64,000 bases of DNA from Micromonospora inyonensis. Lineage in GTDB: Bacteria; Actinomycetota; Actinomycetes; Mycobacteriales; Micromonosporaceae. The translations under genes and the position numbers were made by a program. Shown here piece by piece: positions 9,656 through 19,115 of this stretch (position 1 is the first letter of the stretch; every line of letters starts with the position of its first letter). The stretch covers positions 744,001 through 808,000 of the forward strand of contig NZ_FMHU01000002.1 in NCBI RefSeq assembly GCF_900091415.1, given 5' to 3'. A model generated the notes under the pieces. The model ran no database searches. It saw only the letters and a program-made list of their open reading frames with translations, and had not been told where the DNA came from.

Positions 9656-11254
9656 TCAGACGCGGGCACCGAGGATCGCGTCGGCGGCGCGCCAGGCCAG
9701 CGCGGCGACCGGGCCGTTGATCCACCCGGACACCAGCACCGGCAGCACGGAGGCGTCCACCACCCGCAGCCCGTCCACCCCGCGCACCCGCAGATCCGCG
9801 TCGACCACGTCGGCGTCGTCCGGGCCCATCGCGCAGGTGCCGACGGCGTGGTAGCCGCAGTACCCGTGCGCCAGCGCCGCGCCGAGGATCTCCTGTTCGC
9901 CGCGGACGGTCGGACCGGGCAGCGTCTCCGCCACGATCCGCCGGGCGATCGGCCCGGTCGCGAAGAACTCCCGCATCCGGCGGAACGTCGCCACCGCCAC
10001 CGCCCGGTCGTACGGGTCGGTCAGGTAGCGCACCAGGATCCGGGGCGCGGTCGCCGGGGTCGGACCGGTGATCTCCAGGCTGCCCTCGCTCTCCGGACGG
10101 GTCACCCCGCCCAGGCACATCAGTCCGGCCTCCCGTTCCAGCTCCAGCGCGTGGCCGGGTCGGGGCGGCGCGGCGGAGAACGGGGCCATCAGCAGGTGCG
10201 CGTCCGGCCGCTCCCGGTCCGGCCCGGAGCGCAGGTACGCGGCCACGTCGTGCACCGGCAGGGCGAGCGGCCCCCGCCTGGCGACCAGCCAGCGCACCGC
10301 CGCCAGCGACTGCCCGAGCATGTTGTTGAGCAGGGGGTTGTATCCGATCTGACCGGTCAGCCGGTACTGGAGGGCCATCATCCGGTGTTCCCGCATCCCG
10401 GCGCCGACCCGGGGCCGGTCGGCCAGCACCGCCACCCCGGCGGCGCGCAGCGTGTCGGCCGGGCCGATCCCGGAGAGCTGGAGCAGTTGCGGGCTGGCGA
10501 TCGCGCCGGCCGCCAGGATCACCTCGGCGCGGGCGTAGAGGTCGACGCTGCGCCCGGCGCGGTGCACCCGTACCCCGACCGCCCGGCCCCCGTCCACCAG
10601 CACCCGCTGGGTGACCGTGCGCACCAGCACGGTCAGGTTCGGCCGGTCGCGCACCGGGTGCAGGAAGGCGTCGGCGGCGCTGACCCGCTGGCCGTCCCGG
10701 ATGGTCGCCGTGGTGTAGCCGATCCGCTCGTCGTCGCCGTCGTTGAGGTCGTCGGTGCGGCGCAGCCCCTGCCGTACCCCGGCGTCGATCATCTCCTCGC
10801 AGAGTTCGTTCGTGTCGACGGCGGTGGACAGGCGCAGCGGGCCGCCGTCCGTACCGGCGTCCGCCGTGCGGTAGGGGCTGTCCTCGATGCGCTGGAACAC
10901 CGGGCGCATCGTGTCCCAACCCCAGCCGGCGTTGCCCCGGTCGGCCAGCGCGTCCCAGTCGGCCGGAGCGCCCCGGCCGTAGATCATGCCGTTGATGGAG
11001 CTGGAACCGCCGACCAGCCGCCCCCGCTGCCACACCTCCTGCTGCCCGGTGGAGGTGGTGGCGGGGTAGTGCCAGGCCGTGCTGCGGTCGTCCATGAGCT
11101 TGGAGAAGCCCTTCGGGATGCGGACGAAGAGGCTGCTGTCCCAACCGCCGGCCTCGACCACCAGCACCCGGGTGGCCGGGTCCGCGCTGAGCCGGTGCGC
11201 CAGCACGCAGCCCGCCGTGCCCGCGCCGACCACGACGTAGTCGAACTCTTCCAC
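9656..11254 (-). CDS. GMC-family FAD oxidoreductase (choline-dehydrogenase-like)
   Basis: A 532-aa flavoprotein of the glucose-methanol-choline family that oxidises an alcohol. The FAD dinucleotide fold DYVVVGAGTAGCVLAHRLS starts at residue 4. GMC signature 1 (LVGGSSSINGMIYGRG) and signature 2 (GAIASPQLLQLSGIGP) follow. The C-terminal catalytic block has HAVGTCAMG and a WINGPV motif carrying the His/Asn pair. I take GTG 11254 as the start because GGGGG lies just upstream and a TACGGT -10 box (11287-11292) would start the mRNA inside the longer frame that begins at 11305. The substrate is not predictable. Confidence 0.88.
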   Translation of the reverse strand: MEEFDYVVVGAGTAGCVLAHRLSADPATRVLVVEAGGWDSSLFVRIPKGFSKLMDDRSTAWHYPATTSTGQQEVWQRGRLVGGSSSINGMIYGRGAPADWDALADRGNAGWGWDTMRPVFQRIEDSPYRTADAGTDGGPLRLSTAVDTNELCEEMIDAGVRQGLRRTDDLNDGDDERIGYTTATIRDGQRVSAADAFLHPVRDRPNLTVLVRTVTQRVLVDGGRAVGVRVHRAGRSVDLYARAEVILAAGAIASPQLLQLSGIGPADTLRAAGVAVLADRPRVGAGMREHRMMALQYRLTGQIGYNPLLNNMLGQSLAAVRWLVARRGPLALPVHDVAAYLRSGPDRERPDAHLLMAPFSAAPPRPGHALELEREAGLMCLGGVTRPESEGSLEITGPTPATAPRILVRYLTDPYDRAVAVATFRRMREFFATGPIARRIVAETLPGPTVRGEQEILGAALAHGYCGYHAVGTCAMGPDDADVVDADLRVRGVDGLRVVDASVLPVLVSGWINGPVAALAWRAADAILGARV

Positions 11255-11305
11255 ACTGGACCCCCGGTCGGCGATCGATGGATCAGACCGTAGCCGGTCG
11301 GTCAC

Positions 11306-11650
11306 TCACCGGACATCGGGGGGTCGGTCGCCGGCCACCGCCGGATCGCCGGGGCCGCCCGTGGCCGCGCGGCCACCCCGCAGCGGTACGGCCCCGCGCG
11401 TCGCCGCACGGAGTGGTGACGAACGGGCTGGCCGGATGGGTCGCGGCGTCGCGGATGCCGTCGTGCCGAGGGACGACCCACCGGAGGAGGACGGCGAGGG
11501 GTACGATTTCCGGCGCGCGGTCGCTGATGCCCGCCACCTCAACGTCCCGGTGTGGCGTCGCCCGCCGGCCATACGCGCCCCGCGCGTCGTTGGAGAACTG
11601 TTCCGCATTCTGCAAGAGGGTCGGCCCCCAGCCCGGCCCGGGGGAGAGAC
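11306..11650. other. Intergenic stretch before pyk, no gene seen
   Basis: This 345-bp stretch separates the divergent GMC oxidoreductase and pyk. Open frames here have no recognisable content. Only the -10 boxes at its two ends (11287-11292 minus, 11651-11656 plus) stand out. Confidence 0.4.
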
Positions 11651-11656
11651 TAGCCT
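11651..11656 (+). promoter_or_regulatory. -10 box of pyk (leaderless)
   Basis: TAGCCT ends 7 nt before GTG 11664, so transcription would start at the start codon itself. Confidence 0.55.
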
Positions 11657-11663
11657 GATGGGC

Positions 11664-13102
<1,439 letters not shown>

Positions 13103-13106
<4 letters not shown>

Positions 13107-13981
13107 CCGACGTCCTGACCGGCCAGGCCGCCGTCGACCAGCTGCTGGAGGTCCTCGACCTCGCGCCGACCGGCGCGACGTCCTTCCGGGGGATCAGCCC
13201 CCCGGTCGGTCCGCAGCGGGTGTACGGCGGCCAGGTCGCCGGTCAGGCCCTAGTGGCCGCCGGCCGTACGGTCGCCCCGGAGCGGTTCGTGCACTCGCTG
13301 CACGGCTACTTCGTCCGTCCCGGTGACCCGAACGAGCCGATCGACTACCAGGTGGAGAACGTCCGCGACGGGCGGTCCTTCTCGGTCCGCCGGTCGGTGG
13401 CGTACCAGCACGAGAAGCCGATCTTCTTCATGTCGGCTTCGTTCCAGCACCGGGAGGAGGGTCTGGACCACCAGGCCCCCACCCCGCCGGACGTGCCCGT
13501 TCCCCAGGACGTGCCCACCATGACCGACCGGCTCGCCCGCTACCCCGAGCGGCTCGGCATCTGGGCGATGATCCCCCGACCGATCGACGTCCGCTACGTC
13601 GGCGAACCCGGCTGGGTGCGCCCCGGCGACCGGCCCGCGGACCCGCACCAGCGGGTCTGGATGCGCATCGACGGCAAGCTCCCCGACGATCCGCTGCTGC
13701 ACGCCTGTGCCCTGACGTACGCCTCCGACCTGACCCTGCTCGACTCGGTGCTGTCGGTGCACGGCGAGGTCTGGGGGCCCGGCGGCGTGGTCGGGGCCAG
13801 CCTCGACCACGCGCTCTGGTTCCACCGCCCGTTCCGGGCCGACGAGTGGTTCCTCTACGACTGCTGGAGCCCGTCGGCCTCGGGCGGGCGAGGGCTCGCC
13901 ACCGGGCGGATGTTCACCACCGACGGCGGGCACATCGCCAGCGCCGTGCAGGAGGGGCTGCTGCGCCGGGTCGAGGGATGA
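13103..13981 (+). CDS. tesB: Acyl-CoA thioesterase II
   Basis: A 292-aa double-hotdog thioesterase that hydrolyses acyl-CoA to free fatty acid and CoA. The GTG start overlaps the pyk stop by 4 nt. The first hotdog has [18 protein letters not shown] and [13 protein letters not shown]; the second has [14 protein letters not shown] (catalytic Asp and Thr region) and [18 protein letters not shown]. Length is typical of TesB. Confidence 0.93.
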
Positions 13982-14019
13982 CCTGCCGGGGCGATCGGCG
14001 AGCCGGTCCGACTGGCCGG

Positions 14020-14025
14020 TAACCT
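14020..14025 (+). promoter_or_regulatory. -10 box of the Rrf2 gene (leaderless)
   Basis: TAACCT ends exactly 7 nt before ATG 14033. Confidence 0.5.
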
Positions 14026-14032
14026 CTCTGAC

Positions 14033-14500
14033 ATGCGCCTCTCCGCCCGGGTCGACTATGCGTTGCGTGCGACCGCCGAACTCGCGGCGGTCGCCGGTGA
14101 CGGACCCGGACGGACCCGCCCGGTCACCGCCGAGCAGATCGCCCGGGCGCAGGACATCCCACCGAAGTTCCTGGAGAGCATCCTGCTGCAACTGCGCCGG
14201 GGTGGCATCGTGCACGCCCAGCGTGGCCCCGAGGGCGGCTACTGGCTGGCCCGCCCGGCCGCCGAGATCTCGCTCGCCGAGGTGATCCGGGTGATCGACG
14301 GCCCGCTCGCGCACGTCCGGGGGCACCGTCCGGAGCAGGTCGGGTACCACGGGGCGGCGCGGTCGTTGCAGGAGGTGTGGATCGCCCTGCGGGCCAGCGA
14401 GCGGGAGATCCTCGAACTGGTCACCGTCGCCGACGTGGCCTTCGGGAGCCTGCCCGAGCGGGTCAACCAGCTCGCCGCAGACCCGAGCGCCTGGAGCTGA
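14033..14500 (+). CDS. Rrf2-family transcriptional regulator without cluster cysteines
   Basis: A 155-aa Rrf2 winged-helix regulator. MRLSARVDYALRA is the standard family start, and the recognition region IPPKFLESILLQLRRGGIV plus the wing RGPEGGYWLARP are well conserved. Most redox-sensing members (IscR, NsrR, RsrR) bind an Fe-S cluster through three Cys near residues 90-110. This protein has no cysteine at all, so it cannot be an Fe-S sensor and is more like the CymR type. The downstream TauE-type exporter suggests control of sulfur-anion export. ATG 14033 is probably a leaderless start. Confidence 0.9.
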   Translation: MRLSARVDYALRATAELAAVAGDGPGRTRPVTAEQIARAQDIPPKFLESILLQLRRGGIVHAQRGPEGGYWLARPAAEISLAEVIRVIDGPLAHVRGHRPEQVGYHGAARSLQEVWIALRASEREILELVTVADVAFGSLPERVNQLAADPSAWS

Positions 14501-14574
14501 CCCGGTACCCGTCGTACGGCCCGTCCTGTCCCACTCCGCAAACAGCACTTGACCCGGAGCCGCCACGTGCCGCA

Positions 14575-14603
14575 TTGTCGACCAAGCCGATAGGAGATAC
14601 CTA
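14575..14603 (+). promoter_or_regulatory. Promoter with overlapping palindrome before the TauE gene
   Basis: TTGTCG (14575-14580) and TACCTA (14598-14603) are 17 bp apart. An inverted repeat TAGG-N5-CCTA (14591-14603) covers the -10, a place where a repressor such as the neighbouring Rrf2 protein could bind. Binding is inferred. Confidence 0.45.
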
Positions 14604-14620
14604 AAAGCTGGGAGGATGCG

Positions 14621-15562
14621 GTGCGCAAGCTGGTGGTACTGGCGTTGGTCGGCCTCGCCGCCCAACTGGTGGACGGCTCGCTCGGCATGGCCTACGGGCT
14701 GACCTCCTCGACACTGCTGCTCCTGGCCGGGGTCGCCCCCGCCGCGGCGTCCGCGTCGGTGCACCTCGCCGAGATCGGCACCACCCTCGCCGCCGGGGCG
14801 GCGCACTGGCGGTTCGGCAACGTCGACTGGCGGGTGGTCAGCCGGATCGCCCTGCCCGGCGCGGTCGGAGCCTTCGCCGGGGCCACCCTGCTCAGCTCCC
14901 TCTCCACCACGTCCGCCGCCCCCTGGATGGCCGGCATCCTCTTCACTCTCGGCGCGTACCTGCTGGTGCGCTTCTCCCGACCGCTGCGCACGAACCCGCA
15001 GGCGGGTCGGCTGCGCGGCCGGTTCCTCGGTCCGCTCGGCCTGGTCGCCGGCTTCGTCGACGCCACCGGGGGCGGGGGATGGGGCCCGGTCGCCACTCCG
15101 GCGCTGCTGGTCTCCGGGCGGATGGAACCCCGCAAGGTGATCGGCTCGGTGGACACCTCCGAGTTCGTCGTCGCCAGCGCCGCCAGCGTCGGCTTCCTGC
15201 TCGGCCTCGGCTCGGAGGGCTTCGTGCTGCCGATCGTGGCGGCCCTACTGGCCGGCGGGCTGATCGCCGCCCCGGTGGCCGCCTGGCTGGTCCGCATCGT
15301 CCCGGCCCAACTGCTCGGTGCGGCCGTCGGCGGGGTGATCGTGCTGACCAACGCCCGCAGCCTGGTCCGCGCCGTCGGTCTGGACGGGCCGGCCCCGGTC
15401 GTCGTCTACGTGCTCCTCGGCCTCGGCTGGCTGACCGCCCTCGTCCTGGCGGTCCGCGTGCTGCGGCGAACCCGGTCCGCCGCGCGCTCCGCCCGGGCCA
15501 CCGGGTCGGAGCCCGCTGCGGCCGCCACCGGGTCGGAGCCCCTGGTCGTCGCCGAGCGCTGA
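14621..15562 (+). CDS. TauE/SafE-type sulfite exporter family membrane protein
   Basis: A 313-aa polytopic membrane protein starting at GTG 14621 behind GGGAGG. About eight hydrophobic helices are visible in two halves. The first begins LVVLALVGLAAQLVDGSLGM and the second GLVAGFVDATGGGGWGPVAT, the repeated GxxxDxxxGGG-like signature of the TauE/SafE family. Members export sulfite, sulfoacetate or related anions. The last 30 residues are a hydrophilic tail with a repeated ATGSEP motif. Pairing with an Rrf2 regulator supports a sulfur role; the substrate is not proven. Confidence 0.88.
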   Translation: MRKLVVLALVGLAAQLVDGSLGMAYGLTSSTLLLLAGVAPAAASASVHLAEIGTTLAAGAAHWRFGNVDWRVVSRIALPGAVGAFAGATLLSSLSTTSAAPWMAGILFTLGAYLLVRFSRPLRTNPQAGRLRGRFLGPLGLVAGFVDATGGGGWGPVATPALLVSGRMEPRKVIGSVDTSEFVVASAASVGFLLGLGSEGFVLPIVAALLAGGLIAAPVAAWLVRIVPAQLLGAAVGGVIVLTNARSLVRAVGLDGPAPVVVYVLLGLGWLTALVLAVRVLRRTRSAARSARATGSEPAAAATGSEPLVVAER

Positions 15563-15600
15563 CCCGGTCGGGAACGCCTCGGGCCGCGTGGTCGCAGAGG

Positions 15601-17040
15601 TCAGCGCGTCGGGCGGTCGCCCTCGGGGAGCAGACCGTCCGCCGTGGTGCGCAGCAGTTCCCACGCCTCGTCGACGTGCTCCTCGCGGGTCTGCGGGGAG
15701 CCGACCGCGAGGCGCAACGTGTACCGGCCCCCAACCCGGGTGTGCGTCAGGTACACCCGGCCGGTGGCGTTGACCCGCTCCAGCAGCGCGGCGCTCGGCT
15801 CGTCCCCGGCCCGCAGCCGGAAGCAGACCAGCGAGAACGGATGCGGGGCGGTCAGCTCGAACCGGTCGTCGGCGCGGATCCGGTCGGCGAACCGGGCGGC
15901 CAGGGCCACCCCGGAGCGAATGTGCGCCCGCAGTCCCTCGACGCCGTACCAGCGGAGCACGAACCAGAGCTTCAGCGCCCGGAACCGGCGGCCCAGCGGC
16001 ACCTGCCAGTCCCGGTAGTCAATCACCGCTCCGGACTCGGTGGCCGCGTTGCGCAGGTACTCCGGCAGGACGGTCAGCGCCTCGACCACTTCCGCCGCGT
16101 CGGCCACCCAGAACGCGTCGCAGTCGAAGCCGGTGAGCAGCCACTTGTGCGGGTCGAAGCAGTACGAGTCGGCGTACTCCAGACCCGCGTGCGACCAGCG
16201 CAGCTCGGGGCAGACCGCCGCCGCTCCCGCGTACGCCGCGTCCACGTGCAGCCAGACGCCGTACTCGGCGCAGATCGCGCCGATCTCCGGCAGCGGATCC
16301 ACGGCGCTGGTGGAGGTGGTCCCGATCGTCGCCACCACGATCGCGGGCACCTCGCCGGCAGCCAGGTCGGCCTCGATCGCGGCCCGGAGCGCCGCCGGGC
16401 ACATGGCCTGGGTTTCCGGGTCCACCTCGACCGGGCGCACCCCCTCGTCGCCCAGGCCGGCGATCCGGGCCGCCTTCTCGATCGAGGAGTGGCCCTGGGT
16501 GGAGGTGTAGGCGCGGTAGCGGCGGTCGACGCCCACGCCGCGCCACCGGCCCCGGCTGGCCCGGTGCAGGGCCGCCAGGGTGGCCACCAGGGCCGCCGAG
16601 GAGGCCGAGTCCTGGATCACCCCGCCGCCCCGGCCGGACGAGTGGAACCGCTCCGGCAGGTCGAGCAGCCCGGCCAGCCAGTCGAGCATCCTCGTCTCCA
16701 ACTCGGTGCAGGCCGGCCCGGTGGCCCAGAGCATGCCCTGCACGCCGAGCCCCGAGCTGACCAGGTCACCGAGGACGCTCGGGCCGCTGGTGTTGGCGGG
16801 GAAGTAGGCGAAGAACCCGGGATGCTGCCAGTGGGTGAGCCCCGGGGTGACCACCGAGTCGAGATCGGCGAGCACCGCCTCGATCGACTCGCCGGCCGTC
16901 GGCGGACCGGTGGGCAGCGCGGCGGCGACCGTCCCCGGCGGGTCCTGCGACGTCACGGGGCGCGCGTCGAGCGTCGACCAGTAGTCGGCGATCCAGTCCA
17001 CCACCGCGTGACCGGCGCGGCGGAACTCCTCCGGGTCCAT
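15601..17040 (-). CDS. PLP-dependent aromatic-L-amino-acid decarboxylase family
   Basis: A 479-aa group II decarboxylase (DDC/tyrosine/tryptophan decarboxylase family). The start chosen is ATG 17040 (MDPEEFRRAGHAVVDWIADY), the canonical family start. The substrate-binding HWQHPGFFAYFPANTS, WLHVDAAYAG (PLP-stacking and Asp) and DPHKWLLTGFDC (Lys forming the Schiff base) are all present. The product would be an aromatic amine such as tyramine, phenethylamine or tryptamine. The 5' leader holds a strong hairpin. Confidence 0.92.
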   Translation of the reverse strand: MDPEEFRRAGHAVVDWIADYWSTLDARPVTSQDPPGTVAAALPTGPPTAGESIEAVLADLDSVVTPGLTHWQHPGFFAYFPANTSGPSVLGDLVSSGLGVQGMLWATGPACTELETRMLDWLAGLLDLPERFHSSGRGGGVIQDSASSAALVATLAALHRASRGRWRGVGVDRRYRAYTSTQGHSSIEKAARIAGLGDEGVRPVEVDPETQAMCPAALRAAIEADLAAGEVPAIVVATIGTTSTSAVDPLPEIGAICAEYGVWLHVDAAYAGAAAVCPELRWSHAGLEYADSYCFDPHKWLLTGFDCDAFWVADAAEVVEALTVLPEYLRNAATESGAVIDYRDWQVPLGRRFRALKLWFVLRWYGVEGLRAHIRSGVALAARFADRIRADDRFELTAPHPFSLVCFRLRAGDEPSAALLERVNATGRVYLTHTRVGGRYTLRLAVGSPQTREEHVDEAWELLRTTADGLLPEGDRPTR

Positions 17041-17098
17041 GTGAGCTGCCACCCGACGAGTCGACCAACAATCCGTTCCGGAGGCAAGGAGGTGTGAC

Positions 17099-17263
17099 GT
17101 GCCCCCAACGGCAGGCACCGGGCCGGTAGCCGCGGAATCCGCACAGCTCCGGCCCGGTGCACCACACCGCAGCACCCCCGACCCGTCCCGACCGGGGGAT
17201 GCCCTACCACCACCGGAACTTACGTTAGGCGACCCCCGCCACCGGTGGGTAAAGCCGGTGTGA
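17099..17263 (+). CDS. Possible small ORF with perfect Shine-Dalgarno
   Basis: A 54-codon frame starting at GTG 17099 has AAGGAGG at 17086-17092 with 6-nt spacing. The product is proline-rich with no recognisable domain. It runs opposite to, and through, the decarboxylase leader, so the ribosome site could be chance. Low confidence. Confidence 0.2.
   Translation: MPPTAGTGPVAAESAQLRPGAPHRSTPDPSRPGDALPPPELTLGDPRHRWVKPV
17115..17160 (-). promoter_or_regulatory. Hairpin in the decarboxylase leader
   Basis: A perfect 12-bp stem (17115-17126 with 17149-17160) encloses a second small hairpin (GCGGA/TCCGC). It lies 75 nt upstream of the decarboxylase start. It could be a leader attenuator or a terminator; no known riboswitch consensus was recognised. 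Confidence 0.4.
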
Positions 17264-17403
17264 AGATCGTGTTTCGGGCATCTTGCCCGAGCTGGGGGAG
17301 TGGGTGTCGTGCCCCGGAATCAGGTCTCCTGTCCTCCACGGTGCGGAGCCCTCTTCGCCGGCCCGGGTCCGCCCGTGCCGGACCAGCAGCACGGCGGTCT
17401 GGA
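17225..17403 (-). pseudogene. Possible histidine-phosphatase remnant
   Basis: Directly after the luciferase-like monooxygenase stop, the minus strand encodes [17 protein letters not shown]. This is the N-terminal RHG signature of the histidine phosphatase (phosphoglycerate mutase-like) superfamily. After about 20 residues the similarity to the family fades, and the frame ends at 17225, far short of the usual 190 aa. It looks like the stub of a gene that followed the monooxygenase. The call rests on one short motif. Confidence 0.35.
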
Positions 17404-18414
17404 TCAGCCCGCGCGCCGCAGGCCGCCGGCCACCCGCTCCGCGATCAGCTCGAACGACCGCACCCGGTCGGCCACGTCGTACACCAGGGTGGTCAGCATC
17501 AGCTCGTCGGCCCGGGTCCGCTCCAGCAGCCCGTGGAGCTGCCGGCGCACCGTCTCCGGCGAGCCCATCAGCTGGCCCTCCCCGCGTTGCGCCACGAACT
17601 GGCGCTCCATCTCCGTGTACGGGTACGCCGCCGCCTCCTCCGGGGTGGCCAGTGGCTCGGGCCGGCCCGAGCGCAACCGCAGGAACGACAGGGCTGCCGG
17701 CGCGGCCAGCCACCGTGCCCGCTCGTCGGTCTCCGCGCAGACCGCGTTCGCCGCCACCATCGCGTACGGCCGCTCCAGCCACTGCGACGGCCGGAAGCTG
17801 CGCCGGTACAGCGCCAGGGCCGGTTCGGTGTTCGCCGCGCTGAAGTGGTGCGCGAACGAGAACGGCAGACCGAGCGCGCCGGCCAGCTGCGCGCTGAACC
17901 CGCTCGACCCCAGCAGCCAGACCGCCGGCTGTTCACCCCGTCCCGGCGTGGCCACGATCGGCCCCGGCCGCTCCCCGCTGAAGTAGTTCATCAGGTCGGC
18001 GAGTTCCCGGGGGAACCCCTCCGCCGACAGCCCCTCCACGGTCCGCCGCAACGCGAGCGCGGTCACCTGGTCGGTGCCCGGCGCCCGGCCGATCCCCAGG
18101 TCGATCCGGCCCGGGTGCAGCGCCTCCAGGGTGCCGAACTGCTCGGCCACCACCAGGGGCGCGTGATTGGGCAGCATCACCCCGCCCGAGCCCAGCCGGA
18201 TCGTCGAGGTGTGCGCGGCCAGGTGGGCGATCAGCACGGCCGGCGCGGAACTCGCGATCGCCGGCATGTTGTGGTGCTCGGCCACCCAGAACCGGTGGTA
18301 GCCCAGCTCCTCGGTCCGTCGGGCCAGCTCGGTGGTGTGCGCCAGCGCCGCCCCGGCGGACGTCCCGGCGGCGACCGGAGCAAGATCAAGAACAGACAAC
18401 GGTACGTCGATCAC
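17404..18414 (-). CDS. Luciferase-like (LLM) flavin-dependent oxidoreductase
   Basis: A 336-aa FMN/F420-type monooxygenase of the bacterial luciferase-like fold, in the MsnO8-type subgroup. It begins [16 protein letters not shown] and has [37 protein letters not shown] and [13 protein letters not shown], all hallmark segments. GTG 18414 is taken as the start; TTG 18426 is possible and neither has a strong ribosome site. Substrate is unknown. Confidence 0.88.
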   Translation of the reverse strand: MIDVPLSVLDLAPVAAGTSAGAALAHTTELARRTEELGYHRFWVAEHHNMPAIASSAPAVLIAHLAAHTSTIRLGSGGVMLPNHAPLVVAEQFGTLEALHPGRIDLGIGRAPGTDQVTALALRRTVEGLSAEGFPRELADLMNYFSGERPGPIVATPGRGEQPAVWLLGSSGFSAQLAGALGLPFSFAHHFSAANTEPALALYRRSFRPSQWLERPYAMVAANAVCAETDERARWLAAPAALSFLRLRSGRPEPLATPEEAAAYPYTEMERQFVAQRGEGQLMGSPETVRRQLHGLLERTRADELMLTTLVYDVADRVRSFELIAERVAGGLRRAG

Positions 18415-18449
18415 ACGCCTGACCAACCCGGCCCACCCCCGTCTTGTTC

Positions 18450-18505
18450 CAGCAGGGGTCCCCTGTTACCGCTTTTTGTCGAACAAGGGGCCCCTGCTAC
18501 CACCC
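18450..18505 (-). repeat. Dispersed palindromic repeat, copy 2
   Basis: Read on the minus strand this matches the unit at 9578-9634. It has two palindromic arms (around 18482-18496 and 18451-18467) joined by an A/T-richer spacer containing TTCGACAAAAAGCGG. A short GGCCC tandem repeat (18503-18526) follows, between two minus-strand genes. Confidence 0.65.
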
Positions 18506-18534
18506 GGCCCGGCCCGGCCCGGCCTGTCAGGCCG

Positions 18535-19014
18535 TCAGCCCAGTCCCCGGACCTGTTCGAAGATGAGGCTCGTCTGGGTGTGCTGCACCGCCGGATCGAC
18601 CGCCAGGTGATCCAGCACGAAGTCCCGCAGCGCGTCCCCGGACGCCGCCCGCACGTGCAGCACGTAGTCGTCCGCTCCCGCGACGTGGAACACCGACACC
18701 ACCCCCGGCAGCCGCACCGACCGGGCCCGGAACGCGTCCACCGCGGCCCGCTCGTGCGCGGTCAACCGCACCGACACCAGTGCCTGCAACGGCAGGCCCA
18801 CCGCCGTCGGATCGACGTCCGCGTGGACCCCCCGGATCGCCCCGCACCCGCGCAACGCCCGGACCCGGCTCAGGCATGTCGACGGCGCCACCCCCACCCG
18901 TTCGGCGAGCGCGTTGTTCGGAATCCGCCCGTCCCCGGCGAGCACGGCGAGGATCGCCCGGTCGGTGTCGTCCAGGGCGGCGAACCGCCGTACATCATTC
19001 GGTGCGACTGCCAT
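18535..19014 (-). CDS. Lrp/AsnC-family transcriptional regulator
   Basis: A 159-aa feast/famine regulator. The N-terminal HTH (LDDTDRAILAVLAGDGRIPN, then LAERVGVAPSTCLSRVRAL) is followed by the RAM ligand-binding domain (ADDYVLHVRA). ATG 19014 is taken as start; the frame extends to a TTG at 19050. It is divergent from the PLP sulfur-amino-acid enzyme with about 100 bp between, the usual arrangement for a local regulator that responds to an amino acid. Confidence 0.9.
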   Translation of the reverse strand: MAVAPNDVRRFAALDDTDRAILAVLAGDGRIPNNALAERVGVAPSTCLSRVRALRGCGAIRGVHADVDPTAVGLPLQALVSVRLTAHERAAVDAFRARSVRLPGVVSVFHVAGADDYVLHVRAASGDALRDFVLDHLAVDPAVQHTQTSLIFEQVRGLG

Positions 19015-19115
19015 CCACCCATGATCCGCCGAAGATCCGTCGATGCTCAAGCAGCGACACAGAATCTTCTACGGATCACTTGCTCTGCATTGCCATGATG
19101 TTCGAGGCTTCCGCC

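Noticed and set aside
17041-17224. Known riboswitch before the decarboxylase
   Set aside because: The hairpin is clear, but no conserved loop words of a known class were recognised.
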